The notes under the pieces are model-generated. The model saw nothing but the letters and a program-made list of their open reading frames with translations. It ran no database searches and was not told where the DNA came from. Positions 1 through 8,733 of a stretch of DNA of 64,000 nt are shown one piece after another. The position numbers and the translations under genes are program-made. This DNA comes from Paraburkholderia solisilvae (GTDB taxonomy: Bacteria; Pseudomonadota; Gammaproteobacteria; Burkholderiales; Burkholderiaceae), in the NCBI RefSeq assembly GCF_902859875.1, contig NZ_CADIKF010000026.1, positions 1 through 64,000 of the forward strand, given 5' to 3'. The number at the start of each line of letters is the position of its first letter. Positions within the stretch are counted from its first letter, which is position 1.

Positions 1-1
1 C

Positions 2-406
2 ACGCCGCCGGTGTCAATGCCGGCTCCGCTGCCCGCCCCCGCTGAGCCGCAGCCATCAACCCCACCGACCGCGGCGCCGCCTCCGCCACCTGCCGCGACG
101 GCGGCGCCGGCCGGACCCTCACCGAGTTTCGAAGGCGCGTTGCGCGCCGCGATCGAGGCCGCGCTGCGCTACCCGGAAGCCGCACGCATGGCGGGTATGT
201 CAGGCCGCACGCGGGTCGCCTTCCGCTATCGCGACGGCGCGGTCTCCGACGTGTCCGTGGTGATCTCGAGCGGCGTGGGCGTACTCGACCGCGCGGCACT
301 CGCGGCGGTGCGCGACGCGAACTGTCCGAAGCCCGAACCGGCGTTTGCCGGCAAGACACTCTCTGAACAACTGTGGGTCAACTTCAATCTGAACGATCAC
401 GAATGA
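2..406 (+). CDS. TonB-family C-terminal domain protein (5' end outside window)
   Basis: The reading frame is open from the first bases, so the true start lies upstream. The visible N-terminal part is a Pro/Ala-rich linker of the kind that spans the periplasm in TonB proteins. It is followed by a TonB C-terminal domain of about 90 residues (ALRYPEAARMAG, then GRTRVAFRYRDG, then SSGVGVLDRAAL). TonB transmits ExbBD-derived energy to outer-membrane receptors; the N-terminal membrane anchor is not in view. The stop overlaps the next start as ATGA, so the two genes are probably co-translated. The domain call is good; the receptor partner is unknown. Confidence 0.8.
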   Translation, partial: TPPVSMPAPLPAPAEPQPSTPPTAAPPPPPAATAAPAGPSPSFEGALRAAIEAALRYPEAARMAGMSGRTRVAFRYRDGAVSDVSVVISSGVGVLDRAALAAVRDANCPKPEPAFAGKTLSEQLWVNFNLNDHE

Positions 407-1986
407 AACCGATTTTTTCCGCTTTGGTCGCGGCACTCGGGCTGTCCGCGATGTGCACGCTTTCCGCGACGGCCGCCCCGTCGTTACCCGCCGATGCGCC
501 GGTGCATCACGTGCTGCTGGTGAGTGTCGACGGGCTGCATGCCGGCGACATGGTCCGCTTTATCGCCGCGCACCCGGCGAGCACGCTCGCGCATCTCGCT
601 GCACAGGGCATCGACTACACCAACGCGCGCGGCGTCGTGCCGGCCGATTCGTTTCCGGGCCTCCTCGCGCTCGTGACCGGCGGCACGCCGGCCGCAACCG
701 GCGTCTACTACGACGACTCGTACGACCGCGCGCTTGCCGCGCCGGGCAGCGATTGCAGCCACAGCGGCACGCGGGTGCGTTATGACGAATCGCTCGACCT
801 CGACGATGGGCACGGCCATGACCTGATCGACCCGCTGAAGCTGCCGCGCGACCCGCGGCACGGCTGCGCGCCGGTTTATCCGCATGCGTATCTGCGCGTC
901 AATACCGTGTTCGAAGCAGTGCACGACGCAGGCGGCTACACTGCGTGGATCGACAAGCATCCGACTTACGAACTGGTCGAAGGACCGTCCGGCCATGGCG
1001 TCGACGACCTGTTCCTGCCGGAGATCGGCGCGAACTACGAAGGCGTCAATCACGCGGCCACCGATCAGATCACCGGGTCGCTTGCGCACACCGAAGACTA
1101 CGATGCAATGAAAGCGCACGCGATCGTCAACGAAATCGACGGGCTCACGCACGACGGCGCCGCGCATGCGGCGGTGCCGAACGTGTTCGGCCTGAACCTG
1201 CAGGCGGTCAACGTCGCGCAGAAGCTGTACGGCTATCGCGACGCCGACGGCGCGCTGACGCCCGGCGTCGACAAGGCGATCGGCAGCGTCGACCGGCTGC
1301 TCGGCGGTTTCGTCGCGGAACTCGAGCGCCGTCACTTGCGCGACGACACGCTCGTCATCGTGACGGCAAAACACGGCAACGGTCCGATCGACGGCACGCG
1401 GCTCGTCAAGATCGACGAAAGCCGCCTTGCGCAGGTGATCGACGCCGCGGCGCCGGGTGCGCTCGCGCAACTGACGACCGACTACGGCGCGCTCGTCTGG
1501 CTGCACGACGCGTCGGCGACCGCCGCCGTCACCGACGCGCTGCGTGCGCATGCGAAAGCGCTCGGCATTGCGGACGTGCTGAGCGGCGAGCGGCTCGCGC
1601 TGCGCTTTCCCGCGCCGTCCGGCGACAGCCGCACACCGGACATCGTGATCGTGTCGCGCGAAGGCGTGATTTTCACGCCGCCGCGCGACGGCAAGCTCAC
1701 CGAACACGGCGGCTTCCATGACGACGACGTGCACGTGGCGTTGCTCGTCGCGAACCCGCGGCTGGCCGGCATCGGCCGCCAGGTGACCTGGCCGGTGTCG
1801 ACGACCCAGGTGGCGCCGACCATTCTCAGCGCGCTCGGCCTGCCGCCCGACACGCTGCAGGCGGTTGCGCAGGAAGGCACGCCGCCGTTGCCGGATACGC
1901 ACTGGTGGCCGCCCCGGCAACGGGCCGACGCCGGCTCGTCCGCGCAGTTGTCGAACCTGTCGGCCACGCCGTCTTCCGCGAGGTGA
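403..1986 (+). CDS. Exported alkaline phosphatase / type I phosphodiesterase family protein
   Basis: 527 residues. I chose the ATG at 403, which gives a clean Sec signal peptide (MKPIFSALVAALGLSAM, cleavage near ATAA-P) and a 4-base overlap with the TonB gene. The alkaline-phosphatase/NPP fold is visible: metal-binding Asp43 in VSVDGLH, a probable nucleophile Ser83 in ADSFPGLLALVTGG, and later metal ligands in TAKHGNGPID and EHGGFHDDD. Family members hydrolyse phosphomono- or diesters or nucleotide pyrophosphates; the substrate cannot be read here. The protein should act in the periplasm. The response regulator starts 7 bp downstream, suggesting one transcript linking TonB, hydrolase and signalling. 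Confidence 0.85.
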   Translation: MKPIFSALVAALGLSAMCTLSATAAPSLPADAPVHHVLLVSVDGLHAGDMVRFIAAHPASTLAHLAAQGIDYTNARGVVPADSFPGLLALVTGGTPAATGVYYDDSYDRALAAPGSDCSHSGTRVRYDESLDLDDGHGHDLIDPLKLPRDPRHGCAPVYPHAYLRVNTVFEAVHDAGGYTAWIDKHPTYELVEGPSGHGVDDLFLPEIGANYEGVNHAATDQITGSLAHTEDYDAMKAHAIVNEIDGLTHDGAAHAAVPNVFGLNLQAVNVAQKLYGYRDADGALTPGVDKAIGSVDRLLGGFVAELERRHLRDDTLVIVTAKHGNGPIDGTRLVKIDESRLAQVIDAAAPGALAQLTTDYGALVWLHDASATAAVTDALRAHAKALGIADVLSGERLALRFPAPSGDSRTPDIVIVSREGVIFTPPRDGKLTEHGGFHDDDVHVALLVANPRLAGIGRQVTWPVSTTQVAPTILSALGLPPDTLQAVAQEGTPPLPDTHWWPPRQRADAGSSAQLSNLSATPSSAR

Positions 1987-1993
1987 AGTGCTG

Positions 1994-2701
1994 ATGCACG
2001 GTGCGTCCGCCAGCAAGCCTCGCGTGCTGGTCGTCGAAGACGACCGGTGCGCGAGGATCGAAGTCAGCGCCGCCCTCGAGGACTTCGGCTTCGAGGTCGA
2101 GTGCGTGCCGACTGGCTTCGAAGGCCTGCTGCGCGCGACCAACGGCGAATTCGATGCGGTGGTGCTCGACCGCATGCTGCCCGATATCGACGGCTTGTCG
2201 ATCCTGTCGACGCTGCGCAATATCGGCAAACAGACGCCCGTGCTGATCCTGAGCGCGCTCGACGCGGTCGACGAGCGCGTGCGCGGGCTGCGCGCCGGCG
2301 GCGACGACTACGTGGTGAAGCCGTTCGATGCGCTCGAGTTGAACGCGCGCCTGAAAGCGTTGCTGCGGCGCCGTTCGCTGAACGGCAACGGCTCCGCGGT
2401 CATGCGCATCGATGACCTGACGCTCGATCCGGCCACCGGCGACGTGCGCCGCGCGGGCCACGCGGTCGAACTCAAGCCGCGCGAATACAAGCTGCTCGAA
2501 TTCATGATGCGGCACGTCGGCCAGGTCGTGACGCGGGCAATGCTGCTCGAAGCGGTCTGGAACTACCACTTCAACGCGCAAACGAATGTGATCGACATGC
2601 ATATCAGCAACCTGCGACGCAAAATCAGCCTCAATGGCCGCACCTCGGCGCTGATCGTGACGGTGCGCAACGCGGGCTACATCATCCATGCGTCCGCCTA
2701 G
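1994..2701 (+). CDS. OmpR/PhoB-family response regulator
   Basis: 235 residues from the ATG at 1994, 7 bp after the phosphatase gene. The receiver domain (about residues 9-125) has the acidic pair Asp16/Asp17, phosphoacceptor Asp59 in VVLDRMLPD, Ser87 and Lys109 in VVKPFD. The C-terminal winged-helix DNA-binding domain (about 135-235) carries the usual LKPREYKLLEFMM and VIDMHISNLRRKI segments. It overlaps the kinase gene by 14 bp, the standard arrangement of a cognate pair. The regulon is unknown; the co-oriented phosphatase and TonB genes are plausible targets. Confidence 0.93.
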   Translation: MHGASASKPRVLVVEDDRCARIEVSAALEDFGFEVECVPTGFEGLLRATNGEFDAVVLDRMLPDIDGLSILSTLRNIGKQTPVLILSALDAVDERVRGLRAGGDDYVVKPFDALELNARLKALLRRRSLNGNGSAVMRIDDLTLDPATGDVRRAGHAVELKPREYKLLEFMMRHVGQVVTRAMLLEAVWNYHFNAQTNVIDMHISNLRRKISLNGRTSALIVTVRNAGYIIHASA

Positions 2702-4079
2702 GCGCGTATCGCCGACTCATTTGCGCAGCATCGGCGCGCTGCTGGCGGTCTTCGTGTGCACGGCGATCGCGCTGTTCGGGCTGCTTTACTGGCTGACGCG
2801 CGGCTATCTGTTTCACGAGGTCGACGAACGGTTGCGCGGCGAGTATGCGGAGTTTCATCAGATCGGCCGCGCGGATGCGATCGCGACCATTGCGGCGCTG
2901 ACCCGCCGCGACATCGCGACAAGCCGCCCGTACGGCCTGTTCGATGCGTCCGGCAGATGGCTCGCGGGCAACGTGCCGGTGCTGCCCGACGAGCCGGACC
3001 GCACGCCGTTCAATTACACGCAGAGGGTTCGCGAAGACCATGCGAATGTGCTGGCCCACTATCGCGGCGTCATCATTCCGACCACGAGCGGCCTGAAGAT
3101 TATCGTCGGGCATTCGATCGATGAAATACTCGACTTCGACGGCACGCTGGTGAAGACGCTGTGCGCCGGCGTGACGCTGGCCATCCTGCTGGCTATCGCA
3201 TGCGGCGCCGCGCTGAACGCGATGTCGAACCGCCGCATCCGCGCGATCAGCGAAACCGGTCGCGAGATTATGGCGGGCAAGCTGAACCGGCGCCTGCCGA
3301 CGCGCGGCACGAACGACGACCTCGACCGGCTCGCCGGCATCGTCAACACGATGCTCGATGAAATCGAGCGCCTCGTCGACGAAGTGCGCGGCGTCTGCGC
3401 CGGTATCGCGCACGATCTGCGCACACCGATGACGCATCTGCGCGCCGGGCTCGAACGCGCGCAACGCCGCGCGAATTCAACCGATGCGTATGCTCAGGCC
3501 ATCGATGCCGCGATCGGTCAATCGGATGTCGTGCTGGGCCGCTTCACCGCGTTGCTGCGTATTGCGGAGATCGAATCCGGCAGCCGCCGCGCCAGCTTCG
3601 GCAGGATCGCGCTCGACGCCGTGCTGCGCGACGTCGCCGAACTGTACGAGCCGCTTGCCGAACATCGCGGGCTGACGCTGACGGTGGACGCACCGCTGCG
3701 AGTCGAGGTGACCGGCGACTCCGACCTGCTGTTCGGCGCGATCGAAAACCTGCTCGACAATGCGCTGAAATTCACGCCGGGCGGCGGCTGGGTCGCGCTC
3801 GGCGTTGGCTTCGACGGGGCCTGCCCGGTGCTGCACGTCGCCGACAACGGGCCGGGTATCGATCCCGCGGAACGCAAAGCCGTGCTGCGGCCCTTCTATC
3901 GGAGCGGATGCGCCGCCACCTGCGCGACGCCGGGTCATGGACTCGGCCTGAGCCTCGTCGCCGCGATCGCGCGCGTGCACGATGCGTCGATCGATATTCA
4001 CGACAATCGCCCCGGCTGCAAGATAGTGCTGCGCTTCGCGGCGGCGGAGCAGATTCAGCGGGACGCGAAGGCCGGCTGA
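2688..4079 (+). CDS. Membrane sensor histidine kinase
   Basis: 463 residues, starting inside the response-regulator gene. TM1 (about 13-37) and TM2 (about 157-182) bracket a periplasmic sensor of about 120 residues. A HAMP region follows, then the H-box GIAHDLRTPMTHL (phospho-His near 243), N-box ENLLDNALKF, G1 DNGPGI and G2 GHGLGLSL. All catalytic boxes are intact. It should autophosphorylate and pass phosphate to Asp59 of the preceding regulator. The ligand is unknown. Transcription probably stops at or near the hairpin at 4100-4129. Confidence 0.93.
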   Translation: MRPPRRVSPTHLRSIGALLAVFVCTAIALFGLLYWLTRGYLFHEVDERLRGEYAEFHQIGRADAIATIAALTRRDIATSRPYGLFDASGRWLAGNVPVLPDEPDRTPFNYTQRVREDHANVLAHYRGVIIPTTSGLKIIVGHSIDEILDFDGTLVKTLCAGVTLAILLAIACGAALNAMSNRRIRAISETGREIMAGKLNRRLPTRGTNDDLDRLAGIVNTMLDEIERLVDEVRGVCAGIAHDLRTPMTHLRAGLERAQRRANSTDAYAQAIDAAIGQSDVVLGRFTALLRIAEIESGSRRASFGRIALDAVLRDVAELYEPLAEHRGLTLTVDAPLRVEVTGDSDLLFGAIENLLDNALKFTPGGGWVALGVGFDGACPVLHVADNGPGIDPAERKAVLRPFYRSGCAATCATPGHGLGLSLVAAIARVHDASIDIHDNRPGCKIVLRFAAAEQIQRDAKAG

Positions 4080-4095
4080 ACTCTATACGGATATG

Positions 4096-4129
4096 AAAAG
4101 GGCGCATGGTGCAGCGGCACCATGCGCCC
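4096..4129 (-). terminator. Rho-independent terminator between convergent genes
   Basis: Perfect 12-bp stem: GGGCGCATGGTG (4100-4111), 6-nt loop, CACCATGCGCCC (4118-4129). Four A residues at 4096-4099 give a T-run on the minus strand, so it is a canonical terminator for the minus-strand gene 4163-4522. It may also stop the kinase transcript coming from the other side, although no T-run follows on the plus strand. Confidence 0.8.
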
Positions 4130-4162
4130 GTCGCTCTCACCTATGTGCTGGCGCCCGTATCG

Positions 4163-4522
4163 TCATATCTCCGGTGTAAAGACTTCGTCGCAGCGCAGAC
4201 CCTGCAATTCCAGATGAAGTTGCACCAGCCATGCACGCGGGCAATCCTTCGCGATCGCTGCGCTTTCGGAAGCCTGCCAAAGTACCTGAACCTTTCTGGC
4301 AACCGTAGCGGACTCGAACGCGCGGCGCGCATACCGTTGCGCCACCGCAATCAGCGCAGCGGCCATCGTCAGCGTCGCGCACTGCAAGATCCATCGTGGC
4401 GCCCGCTCGTCCGCCAACCCGGCTAACCAGTCCGTTCCAAAGCAAAAGAAGATTGCCAACACCATCGACATGGAGAACAGCACCAGCCGGGCACGCAATG
4501 CGATTGACCTGTGAACTTCCAT
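4163..4522 (-). CDS. Small two-TM membrane protein of unknown function
   Basis: 119 residues. The start at 4522 has a GAGG Shine-Dalgarno-like sequence a few bases upstream. Two hydrophobic stretches (about 9-32 and 44-62) suggest two transmembrane helices, followed by a cytoplasmic tail of about 55 residues ending in EVFTPEI. I do not recognise a family. Support for it being real is the membrane-protein composition, the ribosome site and the minus-strand terminator 34 bp after its stop. It is convergent with the two-component operon. Confidence 0.65.
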   Translation of the reverse strand: MEVHRSIALRARLVLFSMSMVLAIFFCFGTDWLAGLADERAPRWILQCATLTMAAALIAVAQRYARRAFESATVARKVQVLWQASESAAIAKDCPRAWLVQLHLELQGLRCDEVFTPEI

Positions 4523-5237
4523 AATGCCTCATCGTTCATCGGTGAATGAGCCCATGCTGCAGGCGCATTGCTTACCTGTGCGTGACCGGCACATTACCGA
4601 ACTGTTATCTCAACGCGATCTGTTCAGACGCGACGGTGCCGCGGTAGCAATCTGAAAATCGGCTAGCCCAAGTTGATCTGAAAACCGCTCGCGTAGATCC
4701 CGGATATGTCGCACCGATAGGCTCGAAAACGGGTTTCGTATCGCCGTTCCGATATTTCTGCCGCGCACCGGGCACGGATAAGCAGAGACGATTTTGTTGT
4801 ATGTGTCCTTAGGCGATGCTTAAGGCACAGCGATTATCCAAAGGGAAAAATCTTTCGGTTATCTAAGCGAAAGATAGATGCATGCAAAGTGAAGCCATTG
4901 ACGCGCGCCGCGCCGCCGGAAGCCCGTAAAGTGGCCGTTCACGCCCGTCGCGTCAATTGGTCTTTTAAACATGGACTGAGATCCCCTTTTGCGTTTTGCA
5001 AACAGGAGGATGCATATGTTCAGCGTTGCCACCCTGCTTTAAAAGAAAAAGCTTCGCGTGCAAGGTGTGCGCGTGCGCTACAACGGTGCGCTTACGCGCC
5101 GGCGATTTCAGCGCCGTAGCGGTGCGTCCGCGCACCGTTTTAGCACCGTATGGCAGCGCTAACTACGCTTTCCTCGATGGCGCGGACATTGCTTTTGCAT
5201 CAGCGGACTGACGTTCGTCAGGGTCCGGGAGCTCAGG
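4523..5237. other. 715-bp intergenic region with dyads
   Basis: No confident intact gene. It contains an 8-bp inverted repeat ATCTTTCG/CGAAAGAT (4850-4857 and 4868-4875), a short hairpin CCTTAGGC/GCTTAAGG at 4808-4826, and a strong AGGAGG at about 5005-5010 followed by a 9-codon open frame (see 5016-5162). The region is less GC-rich than its surroundings. It should hold the promoters of the divergent genes at 4522 (-) and 5238 (+), but I see no convincing sigma-70 pair. Confidence 0.5.
5016..5162 (+). pseudogene. Possible small basic-protein gene interrupted by an in-frame stop
   Basis: An AGGAGG ribosome site is followed by ATG at 5016 and MFSVATLL, then TAA at 5040-5042. The same frame stays open for 39 more codons with a strongly basic product (KKKLRVQGVRVRYNG, then ALTRRRFQRRSGAS) ending at TAA 5160-5162. 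Without the internal stop this would be a 48-residue Arg/Lys-rich protein. It could be a nonsense-mutated small gene, a short leader peptide, or chance. I do not recognise a family. Confidence 0.35.
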
Positions 5238-7628
5238 TTGGACTTACAGCGTTTCACCACCGAGTCGTACGCCGAAGTGGATCGTCTGCGCGCATGGAAC
5301 GAGACGCTCGAACGGCTCGGCCTGCGCTGCAGCGTGCCTCAGGCGGCCGCGCGTCATTTGCATGGAACGATCAAGTCGCGCAAGTCGAGCAACGGCTTCG
5401 AGCTGATCGCGCTGGCCGCGTTCACGCAGACCATCGAACTCAAGGTCGACGGCGCCGACAGTCTCGTCATCGTGCTGCATCTGGACGGCGGCGCCACGCT
5501 CGACGCCGACGGCGTGCGCGAACGGATTGCTATCGGCGATATTGTTTACGCGTCGTCGCGAGAGCAAGCGTGCCTGTCGTTCACATCCGACTTCCGCGCG
5601 TTCGCGATCCGGGTACCCCGCTCCGCCATCAACGCACGGCTTCTTACGCCGTTCTCGCTGCGTGCCGGACGCTTGTCGGGCGAGGCTGGAATCGGTCACG
5701 TGTTCTCCGGCTTCCTGTGCTCGATTGCCGAAAGCGTGGAGACGTTGTCACTCGACGAGCTGCGTCCCCTCGAACTCGCGCTCGCGGAATTTCTCGTCGC
5801 GAGCCTTGCCGGTCACGACAAGGAAGGCGGCTTCAGCGGCCTCACGCCCTCGCAGGCCGCGCTCTTTTCGCGCGTCTGCCGGACCATCGAAGGCAATCTC
5901 GCCAACCCCGATCTCGGGCTGACTTCCATCGCCAAAGAAGAGCGCGTCTCGCCGCGCTATCTGCAGAAGCTGTTTGAGGCGGTCGGACAGAATTTCTCGA
6001 CGTACTTGCGCTCACGCCGGCTGGAGCGCTGCCGCGCGGACCTCGTCAATCCGCTGTATGAAAGAGTGTCGATTGCCGATGTCTGCTTTCGCTGGGGTTT
6101 CAACGACTCCGCGTATTTCAGCCGTGCATTTCGCGAGCAATACGGCGCGTCGCCGCGCACGTTCCGGCATGAAGCGGGCCTCGAATTGGCGCGTCATCTC
6201 GTGCAGCGAATTTCGCGCGGCTTGCCCGTCAATGCCGGGAGTCTGCTCGCGCATGCACAGCTCGCCACCCAGGGGGCGGTGCACGAAGTGGCCGACGACG
6301 CCTGCTCGACGGAGCCGCCTGAGCCGCCCGCAGCGCCTTCGACGCCCCCGCCGCGCGAGTCCGGCAAGCCGCGTCATCATCTGTTGCGCGCCACGGCCAA
6401 CACGATTCACTGGGGCTACTTCAGCCACGATCTCAAGCCCGTGCTCGAAGTGAATAGCGGCGACACGGTGACGATCGAAACGCTGACACAACACGCGGCG
6501 GATGACTGGGAGCGCATGGTGCAGGGCGATCCCGGCGCCGAAAGCGTGTTCCACTGGAGCGCCGACCGCAAGAATGTCAACCGCCGCGGCGCGGGTCCCA
6601 TGGACGCGTCCATCTACGGACGCGGCGCGGGAGAAGGCTTCGGCGTGCATATCTGCACCGGGCCGATCGCCGTGCGCGGCGCGCAGCCGGGCGACGTGCT
6701 GGAAGTGCGCATCCTCGATATTCACCCGCGCCGTTGCGCGAATCCAAAATTCGCCGGCCGCGCGTTCGGCAGCAATGCCGCTGCATGGTGGGGCTTTCAC
6801 TATCGCGAGTTGCTGACCGAGCCGAAGCCGCGCGAAGTGGTCACCATCTACGAACTGGACGCCGACGCCCCCTCGGGCGAGACGGCCTGCGCACGCGCCG
6901 TCTATAACTTTCGCTGGACACCTCAGCGCGATCCCTTCGGCGTGATGCATCCGACCATCGACTACCCCGGCGTGCCGGTGGATCATTCGACGATCGTCGA
7001 GAATCACGACGTGCTGAAGAATGTGCAGATTCCCGTGCGTCCGCATTTTGGCGTGATCTCGGTCGCGCCTCAGCAAGAGGGGCTGATCGATTCGATTCCG
7101 CCGTCGACCTTCGGCGGCAATCTCGACAACTGGCGCGTCACGCGCGGCGCGAGCGTGTTTCTGCCCGTTGGGGTGCCCGGCGCGCTGCTGTCGATCGGCG
7201 ACCCGCACGCATCGCAAGGAGACTCGGAATTGTGCGGCACCGCGATCGAATGTTCGCTCACCGGCGACTTCAAACTGGTGCTTCACAAGAAAGAGACGCT
7301 TGGCAAGCAGGTGTTTTCAGACCTCACCTATCCTTTGGTCGAAACAGCCGACGAATGGGTGCTTCATGGCTTCAGTTATCCCAACTATCTGGCCGAGTTC
7401 GGCACCAATGCGCAAAGCGCCGTGTACGAGAAATCGACGCTCGATCTCGCGATGCGCGATGCGTTCATCAAAACACGACGCTTTCTGATGACCACCCAGG
7501 GCCTTTCCGAAGATGAAGCGATCTCGCTGATCTCAGTCGCGGTCGACTTCGGGGTGACGCAGGTGGTGGATGGCAACTGGGGCGTGCACGCGATCATTCG
7601 CAAGGCGCTCTTCAAGAACGCGATGTAG
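5238..7628 (+). CDS. AraC-family regulator fused to an acetamidase/formamidase domain
   Basis: 796 residues, apparently starting at TTG 5238 (no in-frame ATG fits better; the upstream GGAG is modest). Residues 1-200 resemble the AraC-binding-like sensor. Residues about 215-320 are the two-HTH AraC DNA-binding region (LTSIAKEERVSPRYLQKLFE; IADVCFRWGFNDSAYFSRAF). A Pro/Ala linker (about 350-372) leads into an FmdA/AmdA-type acetamidase/formamidase (about 375-796; HHLLRATANTIHWG, GDVLEVRILDI, HFGVISVAPQ, PPSTFGGNLDNW). The enzyme family hydrolyses short amides to carboxylate and ammonia. Regulator and enzyme in one continuous frame is unusual and suggests direct substrate-responsive control of the downstream operon. 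There is no frameshift or stop at the junction. Confidence 0.85.
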   Translation: MDLQRFTTESYAEVDRLRAWNETLERLGLRCSVPQAAARHLHGTIKSRKSSNGFELIALAAFTQTIELKVDGADSLVIVLHLDGGATLDADGVRERIAIGDIVYASSREQACLSFTSDFRAFAIRVPRSAINARLLTPFSLRAGRLSGEAGIGHVFSGFLCSIAESVETLSLDELRPLELALAEFLVASLAGHDKEGGFSGLTPSQAALFSRVCRTIEGNLANPDLGLTSIAKEERVSPRYLQKLFEAVGQNFSTYLRSRRLERCRADLVNPLYERVSIADVCFRWGFNDSAYFSRAFREQYGASPRTFRHEAGLELARHLVQRISRGLPVNAGSLLAHAQLATQGAVHEVADDACSTEPPEPPAAPSTPPPRESGKPRHHLLRATANTIHWGYFSHDLKPVLEVNSGDTVTIETLTQHAADDWERMVQGDPGAESVFHWSADRKNVNRRGAGPMDASIYGRGAGEGFGVHICTGPIAVRGAQPGDVLEVRILDIHPRRCANPKFAGRAFGSNAAAWWGFHYRELLTEPKPREVVTIYELDADAPSGETACARAVYNFRWTPQRDPFGVMHPTIDYPGVPVDHSTIVENHDVLKNVQIPVRPHFGVISVAPQQEGLIDSIPPSTFGGNLDNWRVTRGASVFLPVGVPGALLSIGDPHASQGDSELCGTAIECSLTGDFKLVLHKKETLGKQVFSDLTYPLVETADEWVLHGFSYPNYLAEFGTNAQSAVYEKSTLDLAMRDAFIKTRRFLMTTQGLSEDEAISLISVAVDFGVTQVVDGNWGVHAIIRKALFKNAM

Positions 7629-7761
7629 CGCATGCCGGAATTCAATGCGCATGCGGACAAGAGTTTGTTCGCTGCAAGCGCGATGCCGCTATTTTGGCTT
7701 TCCTACCATGGTTCTGACGTGAACTCAGGCGCATGCGCCACTCGACAGGACTCACCGGACC

Positions 7762-8664
7762 ATGGATTCTCCCGCTTATCGCGCGGTGCCCGGCCACGGG
7801 CGCTTTCACTATTCGCCGATCAACGACCGCCCGGTTTATCGCTGGCCTGACGGTTCGCGGCTAGCGGTCTATATCGGCTTCAACATCGAGCACTTTTCAT
7901 TCGGCGAAGGACTGGGGCCGACGATCGGCCCGGTGATGCCCGAACCCGACGTGCTCAATCACGCGTGGCGCGAGTACGCACTGCGCGTGGGCGCGTGGCG
8001 CTGTCTCGATCTCTTCGATGAACTCGCGCTGCCGACCGCGGCCATCATCAACACGGCCCTTTACGATCACTGCCCCGAACTGGTCGCGGCGTTCGCCCAG
8101 CGCGGCGATGAACTCGTCGCGCACGGCCATACGAATTCGGAACGGCAAGGCACGCTGACTGAAGACGACGAACGCGCGCTGATCGTCGCATGCCGCGAAC
8201 GGATCGCGGCGGAGAGCGCGCAGCAGCCCGCGGGCTGGTTATCGCCGTGGCTCTCCGAGAGTCATGTCACGAGCGATCTGGTGGCCGAAGCGGGTTACCA
8301 GTACACGCTCAACTGGTGTCACGACGATCAGCCCACGCGCATGCATACGCGCAACGGTCAACCGCTATGGGCGATTCCGTATCCGGAGGAGGTCAACGAT
8401 ATCCCGATGATTCTCGCGCGTCAGATGGACGCAAAGTCGTTCGCCGATCTGGTGATCGACCACTTCGAGGAAATGCTGCGGCAATCCGCGCGAGCGCCGC
8501 TGGTGATGGGCATTGCGCTGCATGCGTATCTGATGGGACAGCCGCATCGCCTGTGTCATTTGCGCCGGGCGCTCGAGCATATCGCCCGCGCGCGCAACGA
8601 GGGCCGCATCTGCATCACCACGCCCGGTTCAATCGCAAGCCACATGGACTTCCTCGGCCGTTAG
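7762..8664 (+). CDS. Polysaccharide deacetylase-family hydrolase (PuuE/allantoinase-like)
   Basis: 300 residues from ATG 7762, 133 bp after the fusion gene. It resembles the NodB-fold metal-dependent amidohydrolases of the PuuE type: the N-terminal YRWPDGSRLAVYIGFNIEHF, a mid-region VAHGHTNSERQGTL with conserved histidines, and GWLSPWLSES. The classical TFDDG motif is not evident, as is common in allantoinase-like members. No signal peptide, so it is cytoplasmic. It probably hydrolyses an amide or cyclic amide delivered by the transporter encoded downstream. The specific substrate is not readable. Confidence 0.8.
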   Translation: MDSPAYRAVPGHGRFHYSPINDRPVYRWPDGSRLAVYIGFNIEHFSFGEGLGPTIGPVMPEPDVLNHAWREYALRVGAWRCLDLFDELALPTAAIINTALYDHCPELVAAFAQRGDELVAHGHTNSERQGTLTEDDERALIVACRERIAAESAQQPAGWLSPWLSESHVTSDLVAEAGYQYTLNWCHDDQPTRMHTRNGQPLWAIPYPEEVNDIPMILARQMDAKSFADLVIDHFEEMLRQSARAPLVMGIALHAYLMGQPHRLCHLRRALEHIARARNEGRICITTPGSIASHMDFLGR

Positions 8665-8733
8665 TACGCATCTTTCCCGCTTCGCCGCCCCGCCTCTTCC
8701 GCTTTCATCTCGTTCAACTTCGAAGGATTCGCG

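Noticed and set aside
484..2229. Very long minus-strand open frame opposite the phosphodiesterase and regulator genes; similar long antisense frames elsewhere (for example 9638-11035, 21295-23163, 6012-7286)
   Set aside because: Such frames arise opposite high-GC3 genes. Their products are Arg/His/Ala-rich without domains, while the opposite strand encodes clear families.
4620..4810. Minus-strand open frame ending RERFSDQLGLADFQIATA...
   Set aside because: About 70 codons without a plausible start or ribosome site and with low GC3; no family recognised.
4996..5211. 71-residue plus-strand frame with a TTG start
   Set aside because: Cys-rich, no ribosome site in register and no family; the AGGAGG-ATG at 5016 is in another frame.
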